Below are positions 23,695 through 33,218 of a DNA stretch of 58,517 bases, piece by piece. Position 1 is the stretch's first letter. The number at the start of each line of letters is the position of its first letter. The position numbers were made by a program, and so were the translations under genes. The stretch comes from Lachnospiraceae bacterium (lineage in GTDB: Bacteria; Bacillota; Clostridia; Lachnospirales; Lachnospiraceae): contig JAFZNO010000044.1 in assembly GCA_017552985.1 (NCBI GenBank), forward strand, positions 1 through 58,517. The letters are read 5' to 3'. The notes below the pieces were generated by a model. That model made no database searches. It worked only from the letters and a program-made list of their open reading frames with translations, and had not been told where the DNA came from.

Positions 23695-25116
23695 TCAGCG
23701 GTATTTCTTTTCAGGATATTTCTGATAGTATCTCTCCTTGTCCTCATACATGCGCTTGTCGGCCAGGCTCATGTCCTTCAGGACGTCGATCTGCCCATTG
23801 TCAAAGCTGTATCCCACGGAGAAGCTGACTTCCCCGTCCTGTTCACAAATCTCCTGAAGGCGTGCGATCCGGGCCATCAGTTTCTCCAAGGTGTCCTCCA
23901 GGCAAAGAATCATGAATTCATCGCCGCCGGCGCGGTAGATCTCATCCTCCGGAAATACCATGCGCAAAATGATAGCGGCCTTTTTCAAAAGGCGGTCGCC
24001 AGAGGCATGTCCCTCGTGATCGTTTATGACCTTTAGTCCGTTGAGGTCGGCAAAGATGACGCTCAAACTCCTTGGCTTTACAAAATTAGGATTCTCAAAC
24101 TCTGCCACCCTGTTATTCATGGCATTTCTGTTCTTGCTGCCCGTCAAAAGGTCGATGGTGCTCAGCGTCTCCAGACGCTTCACCAACTGATGGTTTTCGA
24201 TCTCAGAGGCAATAAAGAACGTCGTCAACTCCAAAACACCCTTGATCTTTAACACGTTCTTCACGTCAAAGTTGGAAGCCCAGATATAGCCCAGCAGTTT
24301 CTCATTATCCTTTAGCGGGAAAAGTACCAGCGTCTCCACCGCCACTCTCTGCAGGGACTGATACCAGTCCGGGTTCCGCTTCTTTAGCATCTGCCTGTCC
24401 TGCTCGTTTTTGATGATCAAACAGGAATCATTTCCGAGCGTGTCTTTCCAAGAGCTCACCACGTGGTAAAACTCCGTGTTCATACTCTCCCGCGTGCGGG
24501 TCGCCACGTAACCCTCGCGCACGGAATCGCCGAGAACCGTGCAGGTTCCCGCTTCTTCATCCACCATGAGGATGCAGCAGCGCCTCGCGTCACAGATCAG
24601 CCGGATGTCCGTGATGACTTCACTTATGCATTCCTCAAAACCCTTTGTCCCGTGCAATTTGATACAGGAATCCAGCACGGCTGACGCCACCTCCGGTGCC
24701 ACGTCCGTCCTGGTGGTCGCGCTGGTCTTCGGTCGCAGATTATAGGAATAAACGCAATACCCGACGTTTTCCTGGTCCGATCTAAGCGGCAGCATGTAAA
24801 CCTCCAGCCAAAAACCAAGTTCGGCCAGATCCACGTAGGAATGACGCTGTTCGTGCAAAATGGCGCTCCTGTAGCAGTCATCCTCGAAGGTCAGGTTTTT
24901 CTGGAAGCATTCCTCATACGGAACGTCCTTTTGGAACGCATGTCCCCGCACGTTCTGAATTCTTTCGGCATGACCGCAGTTTCCCGCAACCACGCGGATA
25001 TTCCCGTAACTTCCGTCAGGATAGGTCTCCACGGACATCACGCACGCCATGCATTCATAACTATCCACTAAGCTTTGAAAATCCATGATTATCTGAAGCA
25101 CTCCTTTCAGATTCAT
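23695..25116 (-). CDS. GAF-GGDEF diguanylate cyclase
   Basis: 473 residues. The N-terminal part (about 1-150) is a possible sensor region, the middle (about 155-300) looks like a GAF domain (CILMVDEEAGTC), and the C-terminal third is a GGDEF domain with intact AGGDEF in YRAGGDEFMILC, expected to make cyclic di-GMP. I see no RxxD inhibitory site directly before it. No membrane segment is predicted. The start codon at 25116 overlaps the stop of the upstream MutS-like gene (ATGA); a second ATG at 25086 also has an AAAGGAG in front, though 14 bases away. Confidence 0.85.
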   Translation of the reverse strand: MNLKGVLQIIMDFQSLVDSYECMACVMSVETYPDGSYGNIRVVAGNCGHAERIQNVRGHAFQKDVPYEECFQKNLTFEDDCYRSAILHEQRHSYVDLAELGFWLEVYMLPLRSDQENVGYCVYSYNLRPKTSATTRTDVAPEVASAVLDSCIKLHGTKGFEECISEVITDIRLICDARRCCILMVDEEAGTCTVLGDSVREGYVATRTRESMNTEFYHVVSSWKDTLGNDSCLIIKNEQDRQMLKKRNPDWYQSLQRVAVETLVLFPLKDNEKLLGYIWASNFDVKNVLKIKGVLELTTFFIASEIENHQLVKRLETLSTIDLLTGSKNRNAMNNRVAEFENPNFVKPRSLSVIFADLNGLKVINDHEGHASGDRLLKKAAIILRMVFPEDEIYRAGGDEFMILCLEDTLEKLMARIARLQEICEQDGEVSFSVGYSFDNGQIDVLKDMSLADKRMYEDKERYYQKYPEKKYR

Positions 25117-26765
25117 TCAAATCGCAAAACTTCATCATACAATTCCAGTCCGAAACTCGTCATTTCGGGCGCATGCGGAAGGATCTTGTAGGTTCGCGTC
25201 CCATCCTCAAGGCGCTGTGCGCTCAGGAAGGAGACGTCAGACCACGCCGCATCTGATTTCAGCGTTTGGCCGTCATCACGTGCCTGCGACTCTTCATATA
25301 CGCGCTGCGCGAAGGATAACAGATGCGTTACCGTAAGGATCCGGACGCCCTCCTCCTTCAGCGCGCGGATAATGCCGTAAGCGATCTCGGAGCCTTCCTT
25401 TTCCGTCGTGGTGGCAAAGGATTCATTTAATAAAAGCAGGGAATCCTTTCCAAGATTGCTGACGATCTGATCCATCCTGCGCAGCTCCTCGTCCAGTCTT
25501 CCGCTGTTCATGGCACTGTCCTCGCGCCTTGTAAAGTGCGTAAAGAAGTTGGGATACAGGCCGCTGCAATATTGCTTTGCAGGTACCATGAGTCCGCACT
25601 GCATCATCACCTGCGCGATCCCGACGCTTCGAAGGAAGGTGGACTTACCGCCCTGATTGGCTCCCGTGACGATCACCAGCGCCTTACCATCCAGCTTCTC
25701 GTCATTGCCGACGGTTTCCCCCTTTTGCTTCATGCTCATGACCATTTCCTTTAGGTCTTCGAAGTGAAGGCTCTCCTGCCCTCCCACCTCCGGGAAGCAA
25801 TAATCCAATTTATGTCGCTGCATCTGATATTTGATATTAATGGCTCCCAGGTAAAAGGCAATCTGGAAGCGAAGCTGGTCGAAAAACTGTCCTAAGGAAT
25901 TTGCCACGCTGCTGCAACACGCATACACGTAATTCACGGCCTCAAATTCCAGCTGCGCCGCGTCCTCCCGCATCGCCTGGTCCTTATACAGCGCGATCAC
26001 GCCGGGCGTCAGACTGTTCACCTGTCCCTGGATTTTCGCTTTGATGCCATAGGGATTGCTGTATTTCTTTTCGATGGTCTCAACGTCATTTAGTTTTAGG
26101 CTGCCGATCTTTAATCCGTCCTCCAAGCCGCACTCCATCCGGATGCGCGGACTGTAGGAATAAAAGACATTGCGTTTGGGCTGGCGAACGGTCACGTCCG
26201 TATAGAACGACAGATCCTGCAGGATCTTTTCCAGATTCTGGCGTCTGTCTTCCGAAAACTCGATTTCCAAACGGTCATACAGATCGCGGAAACCCTTGGA
26301 GTGCAAGTTTTCTTTGTACTCCCTGAGGATTTCCTTCACCTTCTGCATGCCGGAAGTAAGGAGCCGGAGCACTTGAAGATCCGTGATCAGCTCCGCCTTG
26401 GTGTCACGGATCCCCGTGCCGCCGCGCTTTCTGCCCAGCCTGTCCCACTTTTCCAGAATCTGGCCGGCATGCTGATACAGCTTCCCAACAAAGTCCTCAT
26501 TCACCAGGCAATCCTGCAAAATCTCCTGGCGGTACCTCACTTCTTCCTTGGTTTTTAAGGGAACGCACGCAACCCTTTTCACGGCAAAGCCAACGTAAGC
26601 ATCCTCATGCTCCGCAAAGACAACCCTGCTTGACTGCACGATGCTGTCCTGTCTTGCGGCCCAGAACAGCGTGTCCAGCCCCAGGTCCGTCACCATGCTT
26701 GCCCAGTCAAAATAGGGATTGACCGGCGTCCACTCCTTATAATCATATAATAAGCCTACGTTCAT
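25113..26765 (-). CDS. MutS-like ATPase, second of a pair
   Basis: 550 residues. The C-terminal third is a MutS-type ATPase domain: Walker A TGANQGGKST (about 367-376), Walker B SLLLLNES, and VTHLLSF. The N-terminal part is helical and corresponds to the lever/clamp region. The mismatch-recognition domain of MutS (with its Phe-x-Glu) and the connector are missing, and there is no Smr nuclease domain as in MutS2. Its start overlaps the stop of the sister gene (26762-26765, ATGA), which points to a stable pair. Function is unknown; MutS-type ATPases work as dimers, so a heterodimer is a fair inference. Confidence 0.85.
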   Translation of the reverse strand: MNVGLLYDYKEWTPVNPYFDWASMVTDLGLDTLFWAARQDSIVQSSRVVFAEHEDAYVGFAVKRVACVPLKTKEEVRYRQEILQDCLVNEDFVGKLYQHAGQILEKWDRLGRKRGGTGIRDTKAELITDLQVLRLLTSGMQKVKEILREYKENLHSKGFRDLYDRLEIEFSEDRRQNLEKILQDLSFYTDVTVRQPKRNVFYSYSPRIRMECGLEDGLKIGSLKLNDVETIEKKYSNPYGIKAKIQGQVNSLTPGVIALYKDQAMREDAAQLEFEAVNYVYACCSSVANSLGQFFDQLRFQIAFYLGAINIKYQMQRHKLDYCFPEVGGQESLHFEDLKEMVMSMKQKGETVGNDEKLDGKALVIVTGANQGGKSTFLRSVGIAQVMMQCGLMVPAKQYCSGLYPNFFTHFTRREDSAMNSGRLDEELRRMDQIVSNLGKDSLLLLNESFATTTEKEGSEIAYGIIRALKEEGVRILTVTHLLSFAQRVYEESQARDDGQTLKSDAAWSDVSFLSAQRLEDGTRTYKILPHAPEMTSFGLELYDEVLRFE

Positions 26766-28249
26766 GAGAATCTCTCCTTCAGCTGCTCATAGGTCAACCT
26801 GTACTTCTCCACCTGCCGGTTTGCTCCGGCGAGTTCCTCCGCTTCGCTTCTACTGATCTGATAAGTCAGCTTCTGATTCTCATCCACGCCCGCGCGCAGG
26901 CTCACGACGCCGTCGCAGGCCTTTGAGAGCTCCCCAAGATGGGTCACGTAGATTCCCTTGCACTGCTCCCCGATAAAGTACTCCAGCACCCTTTTTCCCA
27001 TGACGTTCGCATCAAAATTGGCTGCTGTGGTGAAAAGCTCGTTGATCACGACAAATGCATTCTCCTGGCCCTTCTCCATCATGGGTTTTAAGCGGACAAG
27101 TTCATCCATGAGCTTGCCCCGTCCCGTCTCCGTGCTCTCCTCCACGGAAAAATGCGTCCAGAGATTCCCGTAATACGGAACCTCCGCAAACCGCGCCGGC
27201 ACGTCGAGCCCCATCTTTGTGAAATAAATGAGTTGTCCAAGACTCCTGGCGTACGTTGTTTTCCCGCCCTGGTTCGGGCCCGTCAGCACAAAGAAGCTCT
27301 CCTCCTGCGCCAGGTAGGCGTCATTGGCAACAACGGTTTTTCCGGATTCGGAATTGACATATGCCAGCGCAAGGTCATATAACCCCTTTGTGGACAACAC
27401 GTTTGAGACCTTGGGCGTACTGAAGACTAGCCCGCGTCCCTCCATTTTCCTCTGAAACTGCGCATATGCAAGATAGTATCCCATCTCCGTCGCAAGGCGC
27501 GCCATTTCAGCGTGAACGTACTTAAATTGCTTTTTATAAAATGCCCCCAGCTTCTCGAAAAAGTCTTTGTGCTTTTTTCGAAACAGCCGGACGATCTCTT
27601 CTTCTAATCTCGAGAAATCCTCATCTGCCTGAAAGGGACTTTTGAAGGTCTTGCCGTGCTCTGGAAAGCTCTCTTCCAAAAAGGCTTCATAATCTCCCTT
27701 TTCCTTCCCCTCTGCAAGCGTAAAACGCTCCTTCTCATAGGTGAGGGTCACGCGAAAGCCTGACAATTCCTGCCAAAGCGCAGATACCTCAGCGCTAAAC
27801 TCCTGAAACGCCTTGTCGGAAAGGAACTTCGCAAGCAGGTCCTTTAGTCCCTTCAAACCTTCTGACTGAAACGTTGCCTTCCCAAGCGCGGCATGCAAGG
27901 CCTCCAGGGAAGCCACGTAAAGCTGCGCCTCGCGAAGGTACCACGCCTGTTGTTGCGCTTCATCCTCCGCTTTCTCCCTGCGTGCCGCGAACAGAGAACG
28001 CTCACGGATGCTCCGCTCGAAGTCCATCATGGCAGCAAAGACTTCCTCCTGCTTTACGTCGCCGTAAATGGCCCTCCGGTATTCCTCTGATGCCGGATCC
28101 GATGGGAAGGATTCATAAAGCCTTCTTACTTCATCGTTCCAATCCTCCGTCACCTTCGCCATGATCTGGTCCAGATTCAGGTCCGTAAAGAAGACCGGAG
28201 CCGAAGCATTTCGTTCTTTCGGTTCACTCAAATTCAACAAACTAAACAT
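26762..28249 (-). CDS. MutS-like ATPase, first of a pair
   Basis: 495 residues. It has a helical N-terminal region rich in Glu and Lys (about 60-290) and a C-terminal MutS-type ATPase domain with Walker A TGPNQGGKTT, Walker B NAFVVINELFTT and YVTHLGEL. It lacks the mismatch-recognition and connector domains of canonical MutS and a MutS2 Smr domain. The gene overlaps the end of mfd by 16 bases and the next MutS-like gene by 4, so all three are translated from one message. Association with mfd suggests DNA repair or transcription-repair coupling, but this is only context. Confidence 0.85.
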   Translation of the reverse strand: MFSLLNLSEPKERNASAPVFFTDLNLDQIMAKVTEDWNDEVRRLYESFPSDPASEEYRRAIYGDVKQEEVFAAMMDFERSIRERSLFAARREKAEDEAQQQAWYLREAQLYVASLEALHAALGKATFQSEGLKGLKDLLAKFLSDKAFQEFSAEVSALWQELSGFRVTLTYEKERFTLAEGKEKGDYEAFLEESFPEHGKTFKSPFQADEDFSRLEEEIVRLFRKKHKDFFEKLGAFYKKQFKYVHAEMARLATEMGYYLAYAQFQRKMEGRGLVFSTPKVSNVLSTKGLYDLALAYVNSESGKTVVANDAYLAQEESFFVLTGPNQGGKTTYARSLGQLIYFTKMGLDVPARFAEVPYYGNLWTHFSVEESTETGRGKLMDELVRLKPMMEKGQENAFVVINELFTTAANFDANVMGKRVLEYFIGEQCKGIYVTHLGELSKACDGVVSLRAGVDENQKLTYQISRSEAEELAGANRQVEKYRLTYEQLKERFS

Positions 28250-31200
28250 TTTATCATTGCCCTCAAAACCGATTCCGTCTTTTCCAAAAGGAGTGCCTCG
28301 TCCGTCTCCACTAGGCCCGTGCGCTGATATTTCAGGGTCAGGTACGGATTCCCGTAAGCAGTGAAGGTAAGTTCTTTCTTAAACTGCGCAAGGAGCGTCG
28401 GAATGCCGGCGGGATCGATGCCTGCGTCAGGGCGGAAGGTGAAGGTCACCTGCCCCGGCCGACCCTTTACGTCCGTGAGGAACAGCTTGTGAGCCGTCTC
28501 ACGGATCAAAGCGATACGCAGAAGGTTGTTTGCGCTGGTGGGGATGTCTCCAAAGCGATCCAGAAGTTCATCCTTCATCTCATCCCGTTCCTTCTCGCTC
28601 TCGATGCCGGCGATGCGCTTGTAAATGTCAAGCTTTTGCTCTTCGTTGACAATGTATTCGGGCGGGATAAAGGCATCGACTTCCAGATCCACCTGTGTCG
28701 TGAAATCGCCTTCGGACTCACGCGTGGGTTCGCCCTTTAGCCTTCGCACGGCATCGTTGAGCATCTTACAGTAAAGTTCATATCCCACGGCCTCCATGTG
28801 CCCGTGCTGCGTTGTTCCAAGAAGGTTGCCCGCGCCGCGGATCTCCAGGTCCCGCATGGCGATCTTAAATCCGCTGCCAAGATCCGTAAACTCGCGGATG
28901 GCGGCAAGGCGCTTTTCCGCAACCTCGCTGAGCATGCGGTCCCTCCGGTACATGAGGAACGCATATGCCGTGCGGTTAGAACGTCCAACGCGTCCGCGCA
29001 GCTGGTACATCTGGGAAAGGCCAAGGCGTTCCGGCTCATGGATGATCATGGTGTTGACGTTGGGAATGTCCAGGCCGGTCTCGATGATGGTGGTGCTCAC
29101 AAGGACGTCGATCTCGCCGGAGACGAAATCGTACATGATGCGCTCCAGCTCGGCTTCCTTCATCTGGCCGTGGGCAAACGCCACGTTCGCCTCCGGGAGC
29201 ATCTCCTGCAGGCGTCTCGTGATTTCTGCGATGTTATTGACTTTATTGTACACGTAATAGACCTGTCCGCCGCGGGCAAGTTCTCTCGAAACCGCCTCAC
29301 GGACAAGCTCTTCATTGTATTCACAGACAAAGGTCTGGATCGGCAGGCGGTCCTCCGGTGCCTCCTCCAGAACGCTCATGTCGCGAATGCCCACAAGGCT
29401 CATGTGAAGGGTTCTCGGGATGGGCGTTGCCGTCAGCGTCAGCACGTCCACGTTCTCACGGAGTTTCTTGATCTTCTCCTTGTGGGCCACGCCAAAGCGC
29501 TGTTCCTCGTCGATGACGAGGAGTCCCAAATCCTTATATTGCACGTCTGCGGAAAGGAGCCTGTGGGTTCCGATCACAATGTCCACAAGACCTTTCTTTA
29601 GGTCCGTAATGGTCTTTTTCTGCTCTCCTGCCGTGCGGAAACGGGACAGGAGCTCTACGCGCACGGGGAAATCCTTCATGCGCTGCGCGAAGGTGTTATA
29701 ATGCTGCTGGGCAAGGATCGTCGTCGGAACGAGGTAGGCCACCTGCTTTCCCTCCTGCACGGCCTTGAACGCCGCACGGATGGCGATCTCCGTCTTTCCG
29801 TAGCCCACGTCGCCGCAGATCAGGCGATCCATGATCTTGCGGCTCTCCATGTCTGCCTTTGTGTCCGCAATGGCTGCAAGCTGGTCCTCCGTCTCCTCGA
29901 AGGGAAACATCTCCTCAAATTCCTTCTGCCAGACGGTATCCTTCCCATAGACAAAGCCTTGGGCCTCCTGGCGGGCGGCATAGAGCTCCACGAGATCCTT
30001 TGCAACCTCCGCCACGGCGCCCCGCACCTTTTCCTTGGTCTTCGTCCATTCCTTACCGCCAAGCTTATTGAGCTTCGGCAACTTTGCGCCCTCAGAGGAC
30101 GCATATTTCTGGATGACGTGAAGGCCCGTGGCGGGAATGTAGAGATGCCCGCCGTCGCGGTACTCGATCTTTACGTAATCCTTTGAGATCCCTTCGGAAG
30201 AGATCTTCTCGATGCCCTGGTATATGCCTAGGCCATAGCTCTCATGCACCACGTAGTCGCCGACCTTCAGATCGTCAAAGCCTCCGATCTTCTGGCCCTG
30301 ATAGAGCTTTTTGCGCTTCTTCTTTTTCTTTTCCGCGCCGAAAATGTCCGTCTCCGCAAGAACGACAAACTTCTGGAGGGGATACTCGAATCCGCGCTCC
30401 ACGTGACCATACGCGGTCAAGACCTCCCCGGGCTGGATCTCGCGCATGGAATTTTCGCTGTATACGGCCGTGAGCTCCTGATCCCAAAGGTCCTGCGCCA
30501 GGCGCTGCGCCCTGGTTCTGGAACCCGAGAGAAGAAGCACCCGGTAACCTTTTTTCTTATAATTCTTCAGATCCTTTACCAGCGTCTCAAAACTTCCGTT
30601 ATAAGGCGCCACATTTCTGACGTTCACGTCACATTTGAAGGACGGTTGGAAATACCCACCCTTGTTATCCATGGCCGCCAAGGTCACGATGCGTCCCTGG
30701 GGCAGGCGCGACGCCGCCTCTTCCCCCGAATACAGGAGCTTCATCTGACTGGGCAGCACGTAGCCCTTCTCCGCCCTCTGGGTCATGCTCTCGCGGAATT
30801 CAAGCTCCACTGCTTCAGCCTGCTCCTTGACCCGCATGGGCTCCTCAAGGAAGTACGCAACTTGGGGCTTGGCTTCCTTCGCTCCCGCGCCCGTGGTTCC
30901 GGTTTTCTCGCCGGCATTTGCGCCCGTGGTTCCGGTTTTCTCGCCGGCGGCGTAACGCTCGATCATCTCAGGAAGCGTCACCGTGTCCTCATAAAAGTAA
31001 TTCAAATAACTTTCCAGATTGACGGCGCCCCGCAGCTCCAGCTTATCGGCAAATTCCTTCGCCAAAGACTTAACCCTGTGGGCTTCCTCCGTCAGAAACT
31101 GATCCCGGAATTTCTTTTCCTGCTTCTCCGCTTCCTTTTCCAGTCTGGCTAGGCCTTCCTGGATCCTATCGTCCGAGAGAACAAATTCCGTTGCGGGAAA

Positions 31201-31857
31201 AATGCTGATGCTCTCCAGTTTTTCCACGGAGCGCTGGCTCAGCACGTCGAAGCTGCGGATGGAGTCCACCTCATCTCCCCAAAGCTCGATACGGTAAGGG
31301 TTCTCCTCCGTCAGGTCGAAGACGTCAAGGATGCCGCCGCGAACGGAGAATTGCCCCGGTGCCTCCACCTGATAGGAGCGCTCATAGCCCATGTCTACAA
31401 GGCGTCTCGTCAATGTCTTCTCTTCCAGGACGCCGCCCTTGCTGATTTTTATGACGTCTCTGTCAGGATTGATCATGGCCTGCGGCGCCATCAGCGCGGC
31501 AAACGTGGTCACGATGGTCGTGCTCTTTCGCTCCATCAGCCTGCGCAGGGTTTTGATCCGCTCCCGGATGAGCTGGTTGCCGTGAATGTCTGCCTGAAAG
31601 AAGATCAGGTCCTTCGCGGGGTATAAAGTGACGTTTTTGTCATAAAATTTGTATTCTTCGTACAGTTCCTTCGCTTTTAAGTCACTGTAAGTAACAATGA
31701 CTTTCACGCGCCAGCCATCGCTAAGTCCATAGATCATATGCAGTTTTTGGGATTGTACGCATCCAGTGAGCGCCACGGGGCCAAGGCCCTTCCGGAGCTT
31801 CTCCCGGATCTGCTCATACTCCGCCAATTCCCTTAGCGGTGCCAACATCGCCTGCAT
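28234..31857 (-). CDS. mfd: Transcription-repair coupling factor Mfd
   Basis: 1207 residues, close to the usual length. Mfd removes stalled RNA polymerase and recruits UvrA. In order: UvrB-like N-terminal domains (KLHMIYGLSDGW, FFQADIHGNQLIRERI), the RNA-polymerase-interacting domain (LKVGDYVVHESYGLGIYQGI), and a RecG-like translocase with Walker A ICGDVGYGKTEIA, VIDEEQRFG (DEEQ box), TATPIPRTLHMS and QLRGRVGRS; then a C-terminal domain. A lineage-specific insert near residues 305-330 consists of a duplicated segment (GEKTGTTGA twice). It lies 56 bp after pth. The start has GGAGG about 11 bases upstream. Confidence 0.97.
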   Translation of the reverse strand: MQAMLAPLRELAEYEQIREKLRKGLGPVALTGCVQSQKLHMIYGLSDGWRVKVIVTYSDLKAKELYEEYKFYDKNVTLYPAKDLIFFQADIHGNQLIRERIKTLRRLMERKSTTIVTTFAALMAPQAMINPDRDVIKISKGGVLEEKTLTRRLVDMGYERSYQVEAPGQFSVRGGILDVFDLTEENPYRIELWGDEVDSIRSFDVLSQRSVEKLESISIFPATEFVLSDDRIQEGLARLEKEAEKQEKKFRDQFLTEEAHRVKSLAKEFADKLELRGAVNLESYLNYFYEDTVTLPEMIERYAAGEKTGTTGANAGEKTGTTGAGAKEAKPQVAYFLEEPMRVKEQAEAVELEFRESMTQRAEKGYVLPSQMKLLYSGEEAASRLPQGRIVTLAAMDNKGGYFQPSFKCDVNVRNVAPYNGSFETLVKDLKNYKKKGYRVLLLSGSRTRAQRLAQDLWDQELTAVYSENSMREIQPGEVLTAYGHVERGFEYPLQKFVVLAETDIFGAEKKKKKRKKLYQGQKIGGFDDLKVGDYVVHESYGLGIYQGIEKISSEGISKDYVKIEYRDGGHLYIPATGLHVIQKYASSEGAKLPKLNKLGGKEWTKTKEKVRGAVAEVAKDLVELYAARQEAQGFVYGKDTVWQKEFEEMFPFEETEDQLAAIADTKADMESRKIMDRLICGDVGYGKTEIAIRAAFKAVQEGKQVAYLVPTTILAQQHYNTFAQRMKDFPVRVELLSRFRTAGEQKKTITDLKKGLVDIVIGTHRLLSADVQYKDLGLLVIDEEQRFGVAHKEKIKKLRENVDVLTLTATPIPRTLHMSLVGIRDMSVLEEAPEDRLPIQTFVCEYNEELVREAVSRELARGGQVYYVYNKVNNIAEITRRLQEMLPEANVAFAHGQMKEAELERIMYDFVSGEIDVLVSTTIIETGLDIPNVNTMIIHEPERLGLSQMYQLRGRVGRSNRTAYAFLMYRRDRMLSEVAEKRLAAIREFTDLGSGFKIAMRDLEIRGAGNLLGTTQHGHMEAVGYELYCKMLNDAVRRLKGEPTRESEGDFTTQVDLEVDAFIPPEYIVNEEQKLDIYKRIAGIESEKERDEMKDELLDRFGDIPTSANNLLRIALIRETAHKLFLTDVKGRPGQVTFTFRPDAGIDPAGIPTLLAQFKKELTFTAYGNPYLTLKYQRTGLVETDEALLLEKTESVLRAMIKCLVC
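30887..30948. repeat. Tandem repeat inside mfd
   Basis: Two identical 29-base units (30887-30915 and 30920-30948, period 33 bases) code for the duplicated GEKTGTTGA segment. The period is a multiple of three, so copy-number changes keep the frame. Confidence 0.8.
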
Positions 31858-31912
31858 TTATTTACCATCCTCCAAGGGCTCCCTCACGATCCTGTTCCTG
31901 CACCATAACCGG

Positions 31913-32500
31913 TTATTTCGCTTCCGGTGCCTTCACGGATGCATTAAAGGAGTTCATTGCGGCGTCAGGGCCTTGCTCCATGATCATGCGAATGCAATCC
32001 GCGCCGCGCTTGGCCGCCTCATCGATCAGCTTCTTGTCATCGCCGGTGAAATGCCCCAGCACGTAATCCTTCATGTCATATGCCGCAGGCTTTTCACCAA
32101 CGCCCATCCGGAGCCTGATAAACTGGTCATGCCCAAGGTGCTGGATAATGTTTTTCAGACCGTTGTGTCCGCCCGCGCTTCCCTTTTTGCGGACGCGAAG
32201 CTGTCCGGGCGGCAGGCTTACGTCATCGGAAATGATGATCAGCTCCGCCGTCTCATCGATCTTGTAAAAATCAACAAGCTCGCGAACGCTCTCGCCGCTC
32301 AGGTTCATGTAGGTCATGGGCTTCGCCAAAACCACCTTTTTCCCGTCGATCATGCCCTTGCCAATCAACGCCTTGTGCTTTTTCTCCAGTATGTCGATCC
32401 CGCCAGCCTTTGCCAACTGATCCAACGTCATAAATCCAACGTTGTGTCTTGTGTTTTCATATTCCCTGCCTGGATTTCCCAGGCCTACGATAATATACAT
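31913..32500 (-). CDS. pth: Peptidyl-tRNA hydrolase
   Basis: 195 residues from ATG at 32500, the normal Pth length. The enzyme releases tRNA from prematurely dropped peptidyl-tRNA. Seen: MYIIVGLGNPGREYENTRHN with the catalytic His of the family, PMTYMNLSGESV, SDDVSLPPGQLRVRKKGSAGGHNGLK and MGVGEKP. The open frame extends upstream to 32653, but that part overlaps the HD gene and has no Pth similarity. The ribosome site (AGGG) is weak and close. It probably shares an operon with mfd. Confidence 0.95.
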   Translation of the reverse strand: MYIIVGLGNPGREYENTRHNVGFMTLDQLAKAGGIDILEKKHKALIGKGMIDGKKVVLAKPMTYMNLSGESVRELVDFYKIDETAELIIISDDVSLPPGQLRVRKKGSAGGHNGLKNIIQHLGHDQFIRLRMGVGEKPAAYDMKDYVLGHFTGDDKKLIDEAAKRGADCIRMIMEQGPDAAMNSFNASVKAPEAK

Positions 32501-32582
32501 ATGCCCTGTTTCAACTTCCTTTTCCTTTGTTTGGCCATTATTTTCATAGCCATTACTGCCTAGGCTTTTATCATCTTGGCTT

Positions 32583-33176
32583 TTACTCCGCGCACGGCAT
32601 AAAATGCTCTTTATCCACTGCTTCATAAAGATCCATTCCCATCTTCTTCTCAAAATAGTCCTTCAGCGCCAAATTGGCATCCCATTTTTCCTGGTCATAA
32701 TCGCCATAGCGCCGCTTAACGTCGCTCATCCTGTCAATAATGTCCATCACGCCCTCCGCGCCGGAGATGGCATCGCAAAGCTGGATCAGCCTGTCATAAT
32801 CATCCGTCTGGACTTCCTGCAACTTGGTCTTGATAAGGAGCGTCTCTTCTTCCGTCGTGTCAAAATTGCCGACGTAAGCCTCCAGCTTACCCTGGTTAAA
32901 GGAATGGGTCAGACAGATCCTGGCCGCGTCATCATATCCAAGGGACGTCATGTAGGAATACCCGTCGGAAACGTGCCCGAGATGCCGTTTCCCAAAGCGC
33001 CTGCCGATGTCATGCAACAGCCCCAGCACGTAGGCCTTCTCGGCATCCATGCCACAGCGGGCCGCAATGCTTTCCGCACAATGTGCGACCGTGCGGCTGT
33101 GATCCCCCCACGGGCCGGGATTCCTAGGCTCCGCCTCCCTTAATAATTCTATGGCTTCTTCTCTTGTTGGATACAT
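32583..33176 (-). CDS. HD-domain hydrolase
   Basis: 197 residues. An HD-type metal-dependent phosphohydrolase domain is indicated by PWGDHSRTVAHCAESIA (His), GLLHDIGRRFG (the HD pair), and DRLIQLCDAIS (distal Asp). Such small stand-alone HD proteins act on nucleotides or phosphoesters; the substrate is not clear here. AGGAGG lies 5 bases before the ATG. The intergenic region to the CPBP gene holds a 7-bp inverted repeat next to this ribosome site. Confidence 0.8.
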   Translation of the reverse strand: MYPTREEAIELLREAEPRNPGPWGDHSRTVAHCAESIAARCGMDAEKAYVLGLLHDIGRRFGKRHLGHVSDGYSYMTSLGYDDAARICLTHSFNQGKLEAYVGNFDTTEEETLLIKTKLQEVQTDDYDRLIQLCDAISGAEGVMDIIDRMSDVKRRYGDYDQEKWDANLALKDYFEKKMGMDLYEAVDKEHFMPCAE

Positions 33177-33218
33177 TTAAACCTCCTGCGTCATGAACCT
33201 AACTTGTTTTCTGACGCA

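Noticed and set aside
25113-28249. Canonical mutS/mutL repair operon
   Set aside because: Both proteins lack the mismatch-recognition domain and there is no mutL next to them.
30244-31152. Plus-strand ORF of 302 codons inside mfd
   Set aside because: Antisense to a certain gene, no ribosome site or domain.
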